A DNA stretch of 64,000 nt, taken from contig NZ_CP082271.1 of the NCBI RefSeq assembly GCF_019880365.1, forward strand, positions 682,001 through 746,000. The letters are read 5' to 3'. Shown here in pieces: positions 42,869 through 52,019 of the stretch. Each line of letters opens with the position of its first letter. Position 1 is the first letter of the stretch. Under the pieces are notes generated by a model. It had not been told where the DNA came from and made no database searches. It saw nothing but the letters and a program-made list of their open reading frames with translations. The translations under genes and the position numbers were made by a program. Source of the stretch: Pseudomonas sp. DNDY-54 (GTDB lineage: Bacteria; Pseudomonadota; Gammaproteobacteria; Pseudomonadales; Pseudomonadaceae).

Positions 42869-43507
42869 ATGAACCCGCAGACTAGCATCAAGGTGGTACT
42901 GATCGACGACCATGCCTTGGTTCGGGACGGCATCCGCGCGCTGCTGATGGCCGTACCCGAACTGGATGTGGTCGGCGAGGCGGGTGGAGGCGCTGAGGCG
43001 CTGGAGCTGCTCGGGCAGGTGCAGGCGGATGTCGTGCTGATGGACATCGGCCTGAAAGATATCAATGGGCTCGAACTGACCCAGTCACTGCGCAACCAGT
43101 ATCCGGACATCCGCGTGCTGATCTTGAGCATGTACGACAACCAGGAATACGTGAACACCTCGGTGAAGGTCGGGGCACGGGGCTACGTACTCAAGGATGC
43201 ACCCTCCAAGGAAATCATTATCGCCATCGAGGCGATTGCCGCTGGCGGCACCTACTACAGCGAAGGGATTGCCGAGAAGCTGGCCAGCGGTGGCGCTGAA
43301 GAGCGCGAACTGACCCCACGCGAGCGGGAGGTCTTGTTGATGCTCGCGCAAGGCCACAACAACAAGACCATGGCGCGCGAGCTGCAGATCAGCGTGCGAA
43401 CAGTGGAAACCCATCGGCTGAGTATCCGCCGCAAGCTCGACATCGATCGCCCGGCAGATCTGATGAAACATGCCATGGTGCATGGCTGGCTACCCGGCCA
43501 GCATTAG
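42869..43507 (+). CDS. LuxR/NarL-family response regulator
   Basis: A 212-residue regulator: receiver domain with VLIDDHALVRDGI, phospho-acceptor in VVLMDIGLKDINGL (about D57) and Lys in YVLKDAPSKE. The C-terminal LuxR helix-turn-helix reads LTPREREVLLMLAQGHNNKT and SVRTVETHRLSIRRKLDI. It is the cognate partner of the cache-domain kinase at 41217; the pair would normally be an operon, but the MITE-like element lies between. Whether read-through still occurs or a new promoter has formed is not visible. The ATG has only a weak ribosome site (AGAGGC 12 bases upstream). Confidence 0.93.
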   Translation: MNPQTSIKVVLIDDHALVRDGIRALLMAVPELDVVGEAGGGAEALELLGQVQADVVLMDIGLKDINGLELTQSLRNQYPDIRVLILSMYDNQEYVNTSVKVGARGYVLKDAPSKEIIIAIEAIAAGGTYYSEGIAEKLASGGAEERELTPREREVLLMLAQGHNNKTMARELQISVRTVETHRLSIRRKLDIDRPADLMKHAMVHGWLPGQH

Positions 43508-43624
43508 CGGAGCACATATCCCTACGCGATGAAACCGTTCAGCCTTTGATTTGGGTTGAGCAGGCGCATCGGTGTTCGCTTCTGTAGGATGGCCCAATCG
43601 AATTCCCTGTGGATGCCACGCCCC

Positions 43625-44086
43625 ATGTCTGCCGGACCTTCACGCGTGATCTTGCCACCGCCGCTGATCTACCTGGCTTTTGTCGCGAGCGCATGGGCGC
43701 TCGCACAGTGGGTGCCGCTCGATCTACCGGAGCATGAATTCATGCGTTATACCGGCTGGGTTTCGATCGCGGCGGGTATCGTGCTGATGTTTTGGGCAGC
43801 GCTGGTGATGTATCGCCATCGCACCACCATCAACCCCTACGGAAAGCCCAGCAGTCTTCTGCAAACCGGTCCATTTGGTTTCTCCCGCAATCCCATCTAC
43901 CTTGCCGATACGCTGATTTATTGCGGCATCGGGCTATTGCTCGGCAGCCTCTGGCCCTGGTTGCTGCTGCCCTTGCTCATCGCCTGCATGCAGCGCACCG
44001 TGATCATCCATGAAGAGCATCTGCTGACACGCTTGTTCGGCGATGACTACCGCACTTACCGACGACGCGTGCGGCGCTGGTTGTGA
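43625..44086 (+). CDS. Isoprenylcysteine carboxyl methyltransferase family protein
   Basis: A 153-residue membrane protein with four hydrophobic segments and the family core TGPFGFSRNPIYLADTLIYC, then HEEHLLTRLFGDDYRTYRRR. Close in pattern to the partial gene at base 1. Start is uncertain: 43625 (MSAGPSRVILPP) gives the usual length, while in-frame ATG 43589 and TTG 43556 would add 12 and 23 residues. It lies after the response regulator and before a PilZ gene, in the same direction. Confidence 0.85.
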   Translation: MSAGPSRVILPPPLIYLAFVASAWALAQWVPLDLPEHEFMRYTGWVSIAAGIVLMFWAALVMYRHRTTINPYGKPSSLLQTGPFGFSRNPIYLADTLIYCGIGLLLGSLWPWLLLPLLIACMQRTVIIHEEHLLTRLFGDDYRTYRRRVRRWL

Positions 44087-44144
44087 GCGTCCACGGTGGC
44101 GCAGCGCGCGACCTATAGTTAACGAACCTTCGGGAGTGGAACTG

Positions 44145-44525
44145 ATGAACGATACAAGCAGCGACCGCCGACGCTTCCAGCGCTTTGCGTTCGACGCGGA
44201 AACAGAGCTGGTGCAGGACCAACGCCGCTGGCCAGTCACGCTGCACGACCTCTCGCTGAAGGGTTTGCTGGTCGACCGTCCCGAGCATTGGGACGCCGAT
44301 CCTACCCAGCCGTTCGAGGCGAAGATTCGGCTGGCCGACGACGCGGAGGTGCGCATGGAAGTCGAAATGTCCCACAGCGAAGGCGAGCTGATCGGCCTGG
44401 TTTGCCGGCACATCGACGTCGATTCCATTAGTCATCTGCGGCGGCTGGTGGAGCTCAACCTCGGCGACGAATCGTTGCTCGAGCGCGAGTTGGCGGCGCT
44501 GGGACAGGGCGGGGACGCAGGCTGA
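44145..44525 (+). CDS. PilZ-domain protein
   Basis: A 126-residue single PilZ domain: the c-di-GMP motif RRRFQRFAFDAE (RxxxR form, residues 8-12) and, about 30 residues later, LHDLSLKGLLVDRP (D/NxSxxG). Both ligand motifs are intact. It is a likely c-di-GMP receptor without an output domain. ATG 44145 has GGGAG upstream; the open frame to 44043 overlaps the preceding gene and is not used. The only c-di-GMP enzyme nearby is the GGDEF-EAL protein 5 kb to the left. Confidence 0.9.
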   Translation: MNDTSSDRRRFQRFAFDAETELVQDQRRWPVTLHDLSLKGLLVDRPEHWDADPTQPFEAKIRLADDAEVRMEVEMSHSEGELIGLVCRHIDVDSISHLRRLVELNLGDESLLERELAALGQGGDAG

Positions 44526-44648
44526 TAACCCTAGCGGCGAAGCATGGCGCCGAGTGGTGAAGGAGTAGCTGCTCCGATAGCTGAAGCTCGCCGGCATCGC
44601 ACCCTGCCGAGGTAATAGGGCAGGGCGCTCTCGCGTCAAACAGTCCGC

Positions 44649-46010
44649 TTATTCGAACAATGCATCCAGCGCTTGCTCAAGTCGCGTTACCGCGATGATC
44701 TGCAGCCCGGCGGGCGCCTCTTTCGGGGCGTTACCCTTGGGCACGATGGCGCGTTTGAAGCCATGTTTGGCTGCTTCTTTCAACCGTTCCTGACCACTCG
44801 GAACCGGACGTATCTCACCGGACAGACCGACTTCGCCAAACACCAGCAAATCGGTATCCAGCGGGCGATTGCGTAAGCTGGAAATCACGGCCGCCATCAA
44901 TGCCAGATCGGACGCGGTTTCCAACACTTTCACGCCGCCCACCACGTTGATAAACACATCCTGGTCATAGGTCGGAATGCCGCCGTGGCGATGCAGGACG
45001 GCCAGCAGCATGGCCAGACGATTCTGATCCAGGCCGAGGGTAACGCGCCGGGGATTGGCCATGTGGCTGGTATCGACCAGCGCTTGCACTTCCACCAGCA
45101 TCGGCCGGGTGCCTTCCCACGTGGCCATGACCACGCTACCAGGCACCGCTTCCTGCGCGCGGGTAAGGAAGATCGCAGAAGGGTTGGTAACTTCCTTCAG
45201 CCCCTTATCCGTCATGCCGAACACGCCCAGCTCGTTGACCGCACCGAAGCGGTTCTTCACGGCGCGTAGCAGCCGCAAGCGACCGTCCGACTCGCCTTCG
45301 AAGTACAGCACTGTGTCGACCATATGTTCCAGCACGCGCGGACCGGCGAGTGCGCCCTCCTTGGTGACGTGACCGACGAGGAAGATCGCTGTGCCACTCT
45401 GCTTGGCATAGCGCACCAGCAGCGCCGCGCTTTCCCGTACCTGGGCGACGCCACCCGGTGCCGACTGCAGCTGCTCGGTGAAAATGGTCTGGATCGAATC
45501 GATGACCATCACCTTCGGCTTTTCCAGCCGCGCAGTAGCAATGATTGATTCGATGCAGGTTTCGGTCATGACCTTGAGTTGGTCCTGCGGCAGGTCCAGG
45601 CGACGAGCACGCATGGCCACCTGCTGCTGGGATTCTTCACCGGTGACATAGAGCGCGGGAAACTGTCGGGCAATGTTGCACAACGTCTGGAGCAGGATGG
45701 TTGACTTGCCGATTCCGGGATCACCACCGATCAGCACCACAGAGCCGTCGACCAGGCCACCACCGAGTACGCGATCCAGCTCGCCGGAAGCGGTCGAAAA
45801 ACGTGGCACTTCTTCAACGCTGACCTCGGCGAGGGTCTTGATGTTGGCTTTCTCGCCGGCCCAGCCCGCGCGGCCGCTCGGCGGAGCTGCGCCGTCGATG
45901 ATGGTTTCCACCAGGGTATTCCAGGCACCACAATCGCCGCATTGGCCAGCCCACTTGGGGAAGGTCGAGCCACATTCGGTGCAGCCATACATGCGCTTGG
46001 CCTTGGCCAT
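44649..46010 (-). CDS. radA: DNA repair ATPase RadA (Sms)
   Basis: A 453-residue branch-migration ATPase in recombinational repair. N-terminal four-Cys zinc finger CTECGSTFPKWAGQCGDC (about 10-27), Walker A GGDPGIGKST, RadA-specific KNRFG motif in VKNRFGAVNELGVF, and a Lon-like C-terminal domain (VFGEVGLSGEIRPV) without the protease dyad. ATG 46010 gives MAKAKRMYGC, the usual start; the longer open frame to 46106 runs into the promoter of the divergent gene. Confidence 0.96.
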   Translation of the reverse strand: MAKAKRMYGCTECGSTFPKWAGQCGDCGAWNTLVETIIDGAAPPSGRAGWAGEKANIKTLAEVSVEEVPRFSTASGELDRVLGGGLVDGSVVLIGGDPGIGKSTILLQTLCNIARQFPALYVTGEESQQQVAMRARRLDLPQDQLKVMTETCIESIIATARLEKPKVMVIDSIQTIFTEQLQSAPGGVAQVRESAALLVRYAKQSGTAIFLVGHVTKEGALAGPRVLEHMVDTVLYFEGESDGRLRLLRAVKNRFGAVNELGVFGMTDKGLKEVTNPSAIFLTRAQEAVPGSVVMATWEGTRPMLVEVQALVDTSHMANPRRVTLGLDQNRLAMLLAVLHRHGGIPTYDQDVFINVVGGVKVLETASDLALMAAVISSLRNRPLDTDLLVFGEVGLSGEIRPVPSGQERLKEAAKHGFKRAIVPKGNAPKEAPAGLQIIAVTRLEQALDALFE

Positions 46011-46126
46011 GGGACACTCCGGGTCGGATAAGAGGAAGCGCATCATAACGACTGGCTTGATCGACATCAGCCACAAGCACCATGCAAGTCGCCAGACTGT
46101 AAACAAATCGAACAGGAGTGAGTCCC

Positions 46127-46561
46127 ATGCGCCATTTGTTGTTCCTGCACCTGCTGGGTGCCAGCGTCTGGGTCGGCGGCCATTTAGTCCTGCTGTTCAG
46201 TGTGCTGCCAGGCGCGCTGAAACGGCGCGATGTACAGCCGGTGCGGGCGTTCGAGCAACTCTACGAACGAGTCGGCATTCCGGCCTTGCTGATCCAGATC
46301 GTCACAGGCGTCTGGTTGGCAAGTAAATGGTTGCCGCATTCGCAGTGGTTCAGCGACTCGCCTATCGCCCATCTGGTACAGGCCAAACTAGTATTACTGG
46401 CGCTCACGGCAGTGCTGGGCGTGCATGCGCGGTTGGCGATTATTCCGAAGCTGGATGCGCAGCGCCTGCCGCAACTGGGCGTGCATATCGTGCTCATCAC
46501 GCTAACTGCCGTGGCGTTTGCCTGGGTGGGTTCGGGTTTCAGATTTGGCGGGTTGTTCTAA
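46127..46561 (+). CDS. CopD-family membrane protein
   Basis: A 144-residue integral membrane protein with four hydrophobic helices. The N-terminal LLFLHLLGASVWVGGHLVLL contains the CopD-type H and G pattern seen in copper-import or heme-related proteins; later helices hold QAKLVLLALTAVLGVHARLA. It is short for full CopD, and functions of these stand-alone forms are unclear. ATG 46127 is 8 bases after CAGGAG. It is divergent from radA. Confidence 0.82.
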   Translation: MRHLLFLHLLGASVWVGGHLVLLFSVLPGALKRRDVQPVRAFEQLYERVGIPALLIQIVTGVWLASKWLPHSQWFSDSPIAHLVQAKLVLLALTAVLGVHARLAIIPKLDAQRLPQLGVHIVLITLTAVAFAWVGSGFRFGGLF

Positions 46562-46739
46562 ATGAATGATCGTTGAGGTGCGGCTGGCGCGGAGGGGGCG
46601 TTAACGACTGAGGGGAGAGCAGCTTAGATAAGGCGCGGAATCGAGACGGTTTGCCGCCTTCATTTCATTTCATCATTCGTCCCGCGACCCATTGCCGATA
46701 TGGCGTCTAGGTGCGGGACGTGTTGAGCGTTGAGGCCGA

Positions 46740-47009
46740 TCAGCCGCCGCAGCCACCGCAGCAGCTACCGCTCGCGTGCTTGAGTTCGCGGCTGATGTCG
46801 TTCTTCAGCGTTACCTGTTCTTGTTTGAGTGCGCTGAGAGCCTCGTCATCCAGCGTTACCGCACCCGCTTCGGCGCTCCGGATCTTCTGATCCAGCGCTT
46901 CATAGGCGTCGGTCTTGCTCGCGAACGAGGGATTCTGCTGACGCAGCTTCAACAGCTGTGCTTGCTTCTCGGGAAAGTCTTTGGCGAGCGCTTGATGTTC
47001 AACCTGCAT
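46740..47009 (-). CDS. YdcH/DUF465-like coiled-coil protein with Cys-rich tail
   Basis: An 89-residue protein. Residues 1-78 form charged helices of the YdcH/SlyX-like type (FPEKQAQLLKLRQQNPSFAS, KTDAYEALDQKIRSAE). It ends with GSCCGGCGG, three Cys in a Gly-rich tail that is not part of the usual family and resembles metal-binding tails. ATG 47009 begins MQVEHQALAKDFPEK; the open frame upstream is not family-like. Function is unknown. Confidence 0.8.
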   Translation of the reverse strand: MQVEHQALAKDFPEKQAQLLKLRQQNPSFASKTDAYEALDQKIRSAEAGAVTLDDEALSALKQEQVTLKNDISRELKHASGSCCGGCGG

Positions 47010-47218
47010 GGTGTTGCTCCGGGCTGTTTCTGAAGGTTTGTACCTTAGCGGTGCGCCTCGCCATTTCTTATTGATCGCGATCAAGATCAGGCTATGCTAG
47101 CCTCCCGCCCGTCCTCGGGCTGTCTAGCGCGGCGGTTGACTCCGCCTTTGCCTATAATCATCGAGCCATACGGCCGGCGCTCCAGCCGCACCTTTCAAAT
47201 TGAACGGGATATCTTCAG

Positions 47219-47629
47219 ATGGGCATGATCAACGAATTCAAAGCGTTTGCTGTCAGGGGCAATGTGATCGACATGGCGGTCGGCATCATTGTTGGCGCCG
47301 CGTTCACCAAGATCGTCTCGTCATTTGTCGCTGATGTGGTAACGCCGCCATTGGGGCTGTTGATTGGCGGCGTTGATTTTTCGGATCTCTCCGTCGTGCT
47401 CAAGCAGGCGGTCGGCGATACGCCGGCAGTGACCTTGAGCTACGGCAGCTTCCTGCAAACGGTGTTTGACTTCATCATAGTGGCCTTCGCCATCTTCCTC
47501 GCCGTAAAGGGCATCAACAGCCTGAAGCGCAAAGAGGCAGAGGCGCCGTCGGCGCCACCGGCACCCAGCAAGGAAGAAGTGCTGCTCACCGAGATTCGTG
47601 ACGCATTGCGGGCGCAAAACCGGCCCTGA
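47219..47629 (+). CDS. mscL: Large-conductance mechanosensitive channel
   Basis: A 136-residue pentameric inner-membrane channel that opens on hypo-osmotic shock. The N-terminal amphipathic helix MGMINEFKAFAVRGNVIDMA, TM1 with the VGIIVGAAFTKIVSSFVADV pore helix, periplasmic loop, TM2 FDFIIVAFAIFLAVKGINSL and the cytoplasmic helix LLTEIRDALRAQ are all present. Length is normal. Confidence 0.97.
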   Translation: MGMINEFKAFAVRGNVIDMAVGIIVGAAFTKIVSSFVADVVTPPLGLLIGGVDFSDLSVVLKQAVGDTPAVTLSYGSFLQTVFDFIIVAFAIFLAVKGINSLKRKEAEAPSAPPAPSKEEVLLTEIRDALRAQNRP

Positions 47630-47669
47630 TCCTGGCGGTATCCACCCGGCGTCTACGGCTCCGCCTTGA

Positions 47670-49703
47670 TCAGGCCGCAATCAATCGTTTGAGCCATTCC
47701 AGCAGTACGCTTGGCAGTAGCTCCGGCCGGGGCAACAAGGCGTATTGCTGGGCGCCGAAGACCGTCGGCAAGTAGTTGGCGGCCTGACGGTCAATGGTCA
47801 GGCAGAACGTCGAGATTCCCTGCAGATTGGCCTCAGTCACGGCCTGCCGCATGTCCTCCACGCCGTAGCGCCCCTCGTACTCATCTTTGTCGTTCGGCTT
47901 GCCGTCGGAGAGCAGCAGCAGCAGTCGATGCGTGGCGGCCTGCTGCAGTAGCTCGCTGCTCGCATGACGAATGGCTGCGCCGGCGCGGGTGTAATGTTCC
48001 GGCTCGAGCGCGCTGATGTGCAGGGCCACGTCCTGGCTGAAGGGTTCGTCGAAGCGTTTCAGCTGCCGCACAATCACGGCGTCCGGGCCTTCGCCCGAAA
48101 ACGCCTGCACCGCATATGGTTCACCGAGACTTTCCAGTGCGATGCAGACGACGAGCAGCGCTTCACGCTCCACATCGATGATCCGGCGCCCGGCTGATAC
48201 CCAGCCGTCTGTCGAGCCGCTGACGTCGATCAGCAGGGTAATCGCCAGATCCCGTTCCGCCGTGCGCCGGTTCTGATACAACGCATCGGACAGCGAGCCG
48301 CCGGCTCTGAAATCGGCGTAGCTGTCGATATAGGCCTGCAAGTCGATCTCATCACCATCCTGCAGTCGGCGACGCGTCACGCGGCGGGCCCTCAGCATCT
48401 CGAAGCGCCGGCGGATCTGGTTCAACATCGAACGGTGTTCATCCAGCGTGGCTTCCACCCATTGCGGTGAGCCCGGCAGATTAGGCAGCACCCGAACGGT
48501 GGCGCCGGGTTGGCGATAATGCCCGGCACGGTAATCCCACTCCGGATAGGGCAGGCCCTGGCCGTCGGCGATGGCACGCTTGAGCTGCAGGGCGGTGTTG
48601 CTGTCTGGCGGATCGTCCGAGATGAGCACTTCTTTCGGACGTCCGGGTGTCGACACCAGGCGCGCCTCGGGCAGTTCGGAGAGCATGTCTCCGTACTCAT
48701 CTGCGCTGGTGTCTTCATCATGGTCAACGGGTCGACTGAGGCCCAGCGGGTCCTCCGCATGCTGGTGCGGCTCATCGGCTTGCACCATAAACACGCCATC
48801 GTCGTGTTTGTCCTCGTCCTCGGTGGCATTGCGGATATCCGGGCGCCTGGGCAAGTGAGCGCTGCGCGGCGGTGCTGTGTCGGTGGAGGTTTCGTCGGCG
48901 GGCAGCGCCTTCGCTGGGCCTTCTGCTGCGCTGCCGGGTTGACGCAGGTTGCCGGTCCACTCGTCCCGGAGCAGCGGTGCATGGCCCAGTGAGCGGTCCT
49001 GCGCCGACAGCCCGAGCGTGGTCAACACGGGGTCGATCAGCCGTTGTGAATGCGCAGGCGATTCGCTGAGCGGGAAATCTTTCGGCGTTTGGCCGCATGG
49101 GCTCGCGAGCAACTGACGCAGCAGTTCTTCGAGGGGTTGGCGCGCCGAAGAAAACGCGGCGAGGGCCGGGCGTTGGCGCAAGGCTTGTTGCCGTAACTGC
49201 TCAATGGCCGAACGCATGCCTGGCAGCATTTCAACCAGCGCTTCGTCGACCGCCCAGGCTTCAAGCAACAGATAAACATCGGCCTGTAGCGGTGAAAGAG
49301 TTCCGTCGATGAGACCGGTACTGCCGCGCTGAGCGCGTATCGCCTGTTGCAGTGCCATGATTCGATAGTGTTCGTGACCGCGCTCGATGTCTTCGATACC
49401 GGAATCGGCGGGCAGCCACAGGCACTGGCCGTCTGTGGCCGGAACGGCCTGGCATTGCCAAGGATGCTGAACACGGCGAAAAAAACGAGCCAGCAGGGTA
49501 GGCCGCGCGGGTGGCTGCGCAATTCTGATCGGGTAGCTGGTCCCGGTGACCGCGGTAATCAGCAGGTCGAGGCGAGGCGCCGCGTCAGCAAGCACTACGG
49601 TTGGTGGGCCTTTCGGCAGCGGACGATAACGGCGCCATAGCCTCTGCGCGAAGATCGTGGCATGGCGCGCGGCATCACTGACCAGCTCCTCGGCTTCAGC
49701 CAT
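47670..49703 (-). CDS. norD: NorD, nitric oxide reductase activation protein
   Basis: A 677-residue cytoplasmic protein ending in a von Willebrand A domain (about 485-677) with MIDAS motif LLIDVSGSTDGW (DxSxS) and LLLLSDGKPND. A poorly conserved acidic middle part is followed by the LPNLPGSPQWVEATLDEHRS linker common to NorD proteins. NorD works with the AAA protein NorQ to insert the non-heme iron (FeB) into NorB. It is the last gene of the leftward nor cluster, 77 bases after norQ. Its length is at the upper end for the family. Confidence 0.92.
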   Translation of the reverse strand: MAEAEELVSDAARHATIFAQRLWRRYRPLPKGPPTVVLADAAPRLDLLITAVTGTSYPIRIAQPPARPTLLARFFRRVQHPWQCQAVPATDGQCLWLPADSGIEDIERGHEHYRIMALQQAIRAQRGSTGLIDGTLSPLQADVYLLLEAWAVDEALVEMLPGMRSAIEQLRQQALRQRPALAAFSSARQPLEELLRQLLASPCGQTPKDFPLSESPAHSQRLIDPVLTTLGLSAQDRSLGHAPLLRDEWTGNLRQPGSAAEGPAKALPADETSTDTAPPRSAHLPRRPDIRNATEDEDKHDDGVFMVQADEPHQHAEDPLGLSRPVDHDEDTSADEYGDMLSELPEARLVSTPGRPKEVLISDDPPDSNTALQLKRAIADGQGLPYPEWDYRAGHYRQPGATVRVLPNLPGSPQWVEATLDEHRSMLNQIRRRFEMLRARRVTRRRLQDGDEIDLQAYIDSYADFRAGGSLSDALYQNRRTAERDLAITLLIDVSGSTDGWVSAGRRIIDVEREALLVVCIALESLGEPYAVQAFSGEGPDAVIVRQLKRFDEPFSQDVALHISALEPEHYTRAGAAIRHASSELLQQAATHRLLLLLSDGKPNDKDEYEGRYGVEDMRQAVTEANLQGISTFCLTIDRQAANYLPTVFGAQQYALLPRPELLPSVLLEWLKRLIAA

Positions 49704-49780
49704 GGCGGCGGCAAGCGTAGAGGCGACGTTTCTCGGCGTGTTTAGCTGCCGCGCAAACGTAGCGCGGGACGGTGCAGTGC

Positions 49781-50602
49781 CTAGACAAAGGTGCCGTTAA
49801 CCAGATCGCGCAAGGTGCTGACCATCGAGGGCTCGTCGGACAGCGGTGAAACTACAGCGGCATAGCAAGCCTCCCGTACCGGAATGCCGCAAAGGGTCAG
49901 CGTGCCGGCGGCGATCAGCAGTCGGGTGCTGGGGACTTCCGCCAAGCCGCGATCACGCAACTGGCGAATACGCAGGGCAAGACTGACAAGACCCTTGGCG
50001 AGAGCCGGCTCGACCCCGCTTTCGTGCTGTACGATCAGCGCCTCGTGCTCGGGCGTCGGGAAGTCCAGATCCATCGCAACGAAGCGCTGGCGGGTGCTGG
50101 GCTTGAGGTCTTTGAGCATGCGCTGGTAGCCGGGGTTATACGACACGACCAGCTGGAAGCCGGGTGCTGCCTGAACGTTCTCACCGGTCTTGTCGATTGG
50201 CAGCGTTCGCCGGTAGTCGGTCAATGCATGCAGTACCACCACGGTGTCCTGCCGCGCCTCGACGACCTCATCGAGATAGCAGATCGCACCTTCGCGAACG
50301 GCTCGGGTTAACGGTCCATCCTGCCAGACAGTACCGTCATGGCGGATCAGGTAACGGCCGATCAGGTCACTGGCGGCGAGGTCGTCGTGGCAGGGAATGG
50401 TGATCAGCGGCCGACCCAGGCGCCAGGCCATGTGCTCAACGAAGCGCGTTTTACCGCAGCCGGTCGGGCCCTTGAGCATGACCGCCAAACCCCGCTTGTG
50501 GCATTGCTCGAACAGCGTGACCTCGTTGCCCGCTGGCCGGTACCAGGGCTCGTCCCGCGGTTGGCGAATGGCGAAGTCATGAACAGACTGATCCACACCC
50601 AT
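49781..50602 (-). CDS. norQ: NorQ (NirQ-like) MoxR-type AAA ATPase
   Basis: A 273-residue AAA+ protein: Walker A MLKGPTGCGKTRFVEHMAW, Walker B AICYLDEVVEARQD, sensor region VSYNPGYQRMLKDL. NorQ/NirQ pairs with NorD to activate nitric oxide reductase. ATG 50602 is one base after the norB stop; the in-frame ATG at 50623 lies inside norB and is less likely. The order norC-norB-norQ-norD matches other denitrifier clusters. Confidence 0.93.
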   Translation of the reverse strand: MGVDQSVHDFAIRQPRDEPWYRPAGNEVTLFEQCHKRGLAVMLKGPTGCGKTRFVEHMAWRLGRPLITIPCHDDLAASDLIGRYLIRHDGTVWQDGPLTRAVREGAICYLDEVVEARQDTVVVLHALTDYRRTLPIDKTGENVQAAPGFQLVVSYNPGYQRMLKDLKPSTRQRFVAMDLDFPTPEHEALIVQHESGVEPALAKGLVSLALRIRQLRDRGLAEVPSTRLLIAAGTLTLCGIPVREACYAAVVSPLSDEPSMVSTLRDLVNGTFV

Positions 50603-50603
50603 C

Positions 50604-51974
50604 TCAGACGGCCCGGTCTGCATGCATGCCGGTTTCTGTCAGCTCCTGCTCATCCACCTCGAAACGCGGTCGGTAGCTGAAGAAGTCATAGATAAACAGG
50701 CCAACACCAAGGGCGAAGATGCTGGCCGTGGAGATCAGCATCACGAAGTGGATCTGGATCTTCAACTGAGCGTCCAGATAGCCCATGCCCATGATCCGCT
50801 CCAGATAGACCTGGCCAATCCCTGCGGTGGCGAAGGAGAGCGTCATACCGAACATGCCGGCCAGCTGTAGCCAGAAGGCCCAGTAGCCGATCGTGGTGCC
50901 TTGCTCCGGCCGCTTGTTGGTGAGCGAGGGCAGTGCGTAGGTGATCATCGCCAGCACGATCATGGCGTAGGCGCCATAGAAGGCGGCATGACCATGCATG
51001 GCGGTGATCAGCGTGCCGTGGGTCCATTTGTTGATGCTCGGCCAGGTGTGCGCCAGCCCCAGCAAGCCTGCGCCGAACAGCGTGAAGATGGTGCTGCCGA
51101 GGGTCCAGTGCAGCGCAAGGGAGTTGGGGTGTGCCATGCCGGAACGACGCATCGCACTGTAGGCGTACATGGCCATACCGACGATGGCCAGCGGCTCAAG
51201 CGCACTGAAGAAACCGCCAATCGGCAGCCAGTAATGCGGCACGCCGACCCAGTAGTAGTGGTGCGCGGTGCCGATAATGCCAGCGATGAATACCAGGCCG
51301 ACGATCACGTACAGCCACTTCTCCAGTACTTCACGGTCCGCCCCGGAGAGGCGAATCAGCAGATACGCGAGAAAGGCGCCCATGATCATCATCCACACAC
51401 CTTCCACCCACAGGTGAATGGTCCACCAGCGGTAGAAGATGGAAACCGTGTAGTTCTCGTAGTGCAGCAGGGCGGGGAAGAACAGCACGGCTGAGCTGAC
51501 CAATCCGAGCAGCAGCACACCCTCGGTGGTCGTGAATCGGCCGGATTTCTTGATCGTCATGCCGATGTTGTAGAGGAAGATCAGCATGCAGATGACGATG
51601 ACGATCTTATGCGGCAGCGGCTGCTCCAACAGCTTGTTGCCTGTGCCGTAACCGAACAGGTAGCCGATGATCGCGGTAACCCCCATGGCGGTCCACAACC
51701 CCAGTTGGATGTAGGCGAGTTTGGTGCTGTGTAGTTCGGTGCGTGACTCATCGGGCACCATCCAGTAGGTCGCGCCCATGAAGCCGGTCAGCACCCAGAC
51801 GATCAGAAGGTTCGTGTGGATGACCTTGGTGACATCGAATGGGAGGATATTCAGCAGCGGATCCGGACCCAGGTATTTGGTGGCGGACAGCAGGCCGAAC
51901 ACCAATTGCAATCCGAACAGCACCATTGCGACGGCGAAGTACCAGTAGGCGACAGATTGTGATTTATAGCGCAT
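50604..51974 (-). CDS. norB: NorB, cytochrome c-dependent nitric oxide reductase large subunit
   Basis: A 456-residue heme-copper-superfamily protein with about 12 membrane helices. Likely ligands: H53 (heme b), H187 and H238/H239 (FeB region, GTAHHYYW), and HGHAAFYGAYAM late in the chain. Conserved acidic residues E191 (WVEGVW) and E260 (FSALEP) are present, but where classical cNORs have a second Glu four residues on (VEGVWEL) this protein has Met195 (VEGVWMM). It reduces NO to N2O with electrons from NorC. ATG 51974 begins MRYKSQSVAYWYF, the usual start. It follows norC after 45 bases. Confidence 0.93.
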   Translation of the reverse strand: MRYKSQSVAYWYFAVAMVLFGLQLVFGLLSATKYLGPDPLLNILPFDVTKVIHTNLLIVWVLTGFMGATYWMVPDESRTELHSTKLAYIQLGLWTAMGVTAIIGYLFGYGTGNKLLEQPLPHKIVIVICMLIFLYNIGMTIKKSGRFTTTEGVLLLGLVSSAVLFFPALLHYENYTVSIFYRWWTIHLWVEGVWMMIMGAFLAYLLIRLSGADREVLEKWLYVIVGLVFIAGIIGTAHHYYWVGVPHYWLPIGGFFSALEPLAIVGMAMYAYSAMRRSGMAHPNSLALHWTLGSTIFTLFGAGLLGLAHTWPSINKWTHGTLITAMHGHAAFYGAYAMIVLAMITYALPSLTNKRPEQGTTIGYWAFWLQLAGMFGMTLSFATAGIGQVYLERIMGMGYLDAQLKIQIHFVMLISTASIFALGVGLFIYDFFSYRPRFEVDEQELTETGMHADRAV

Positions 51975-52019
51975 GGCTGAACCCCTGCATGTTCGTCCGG
52001 CGGGCTGTGCGCACCGCAC

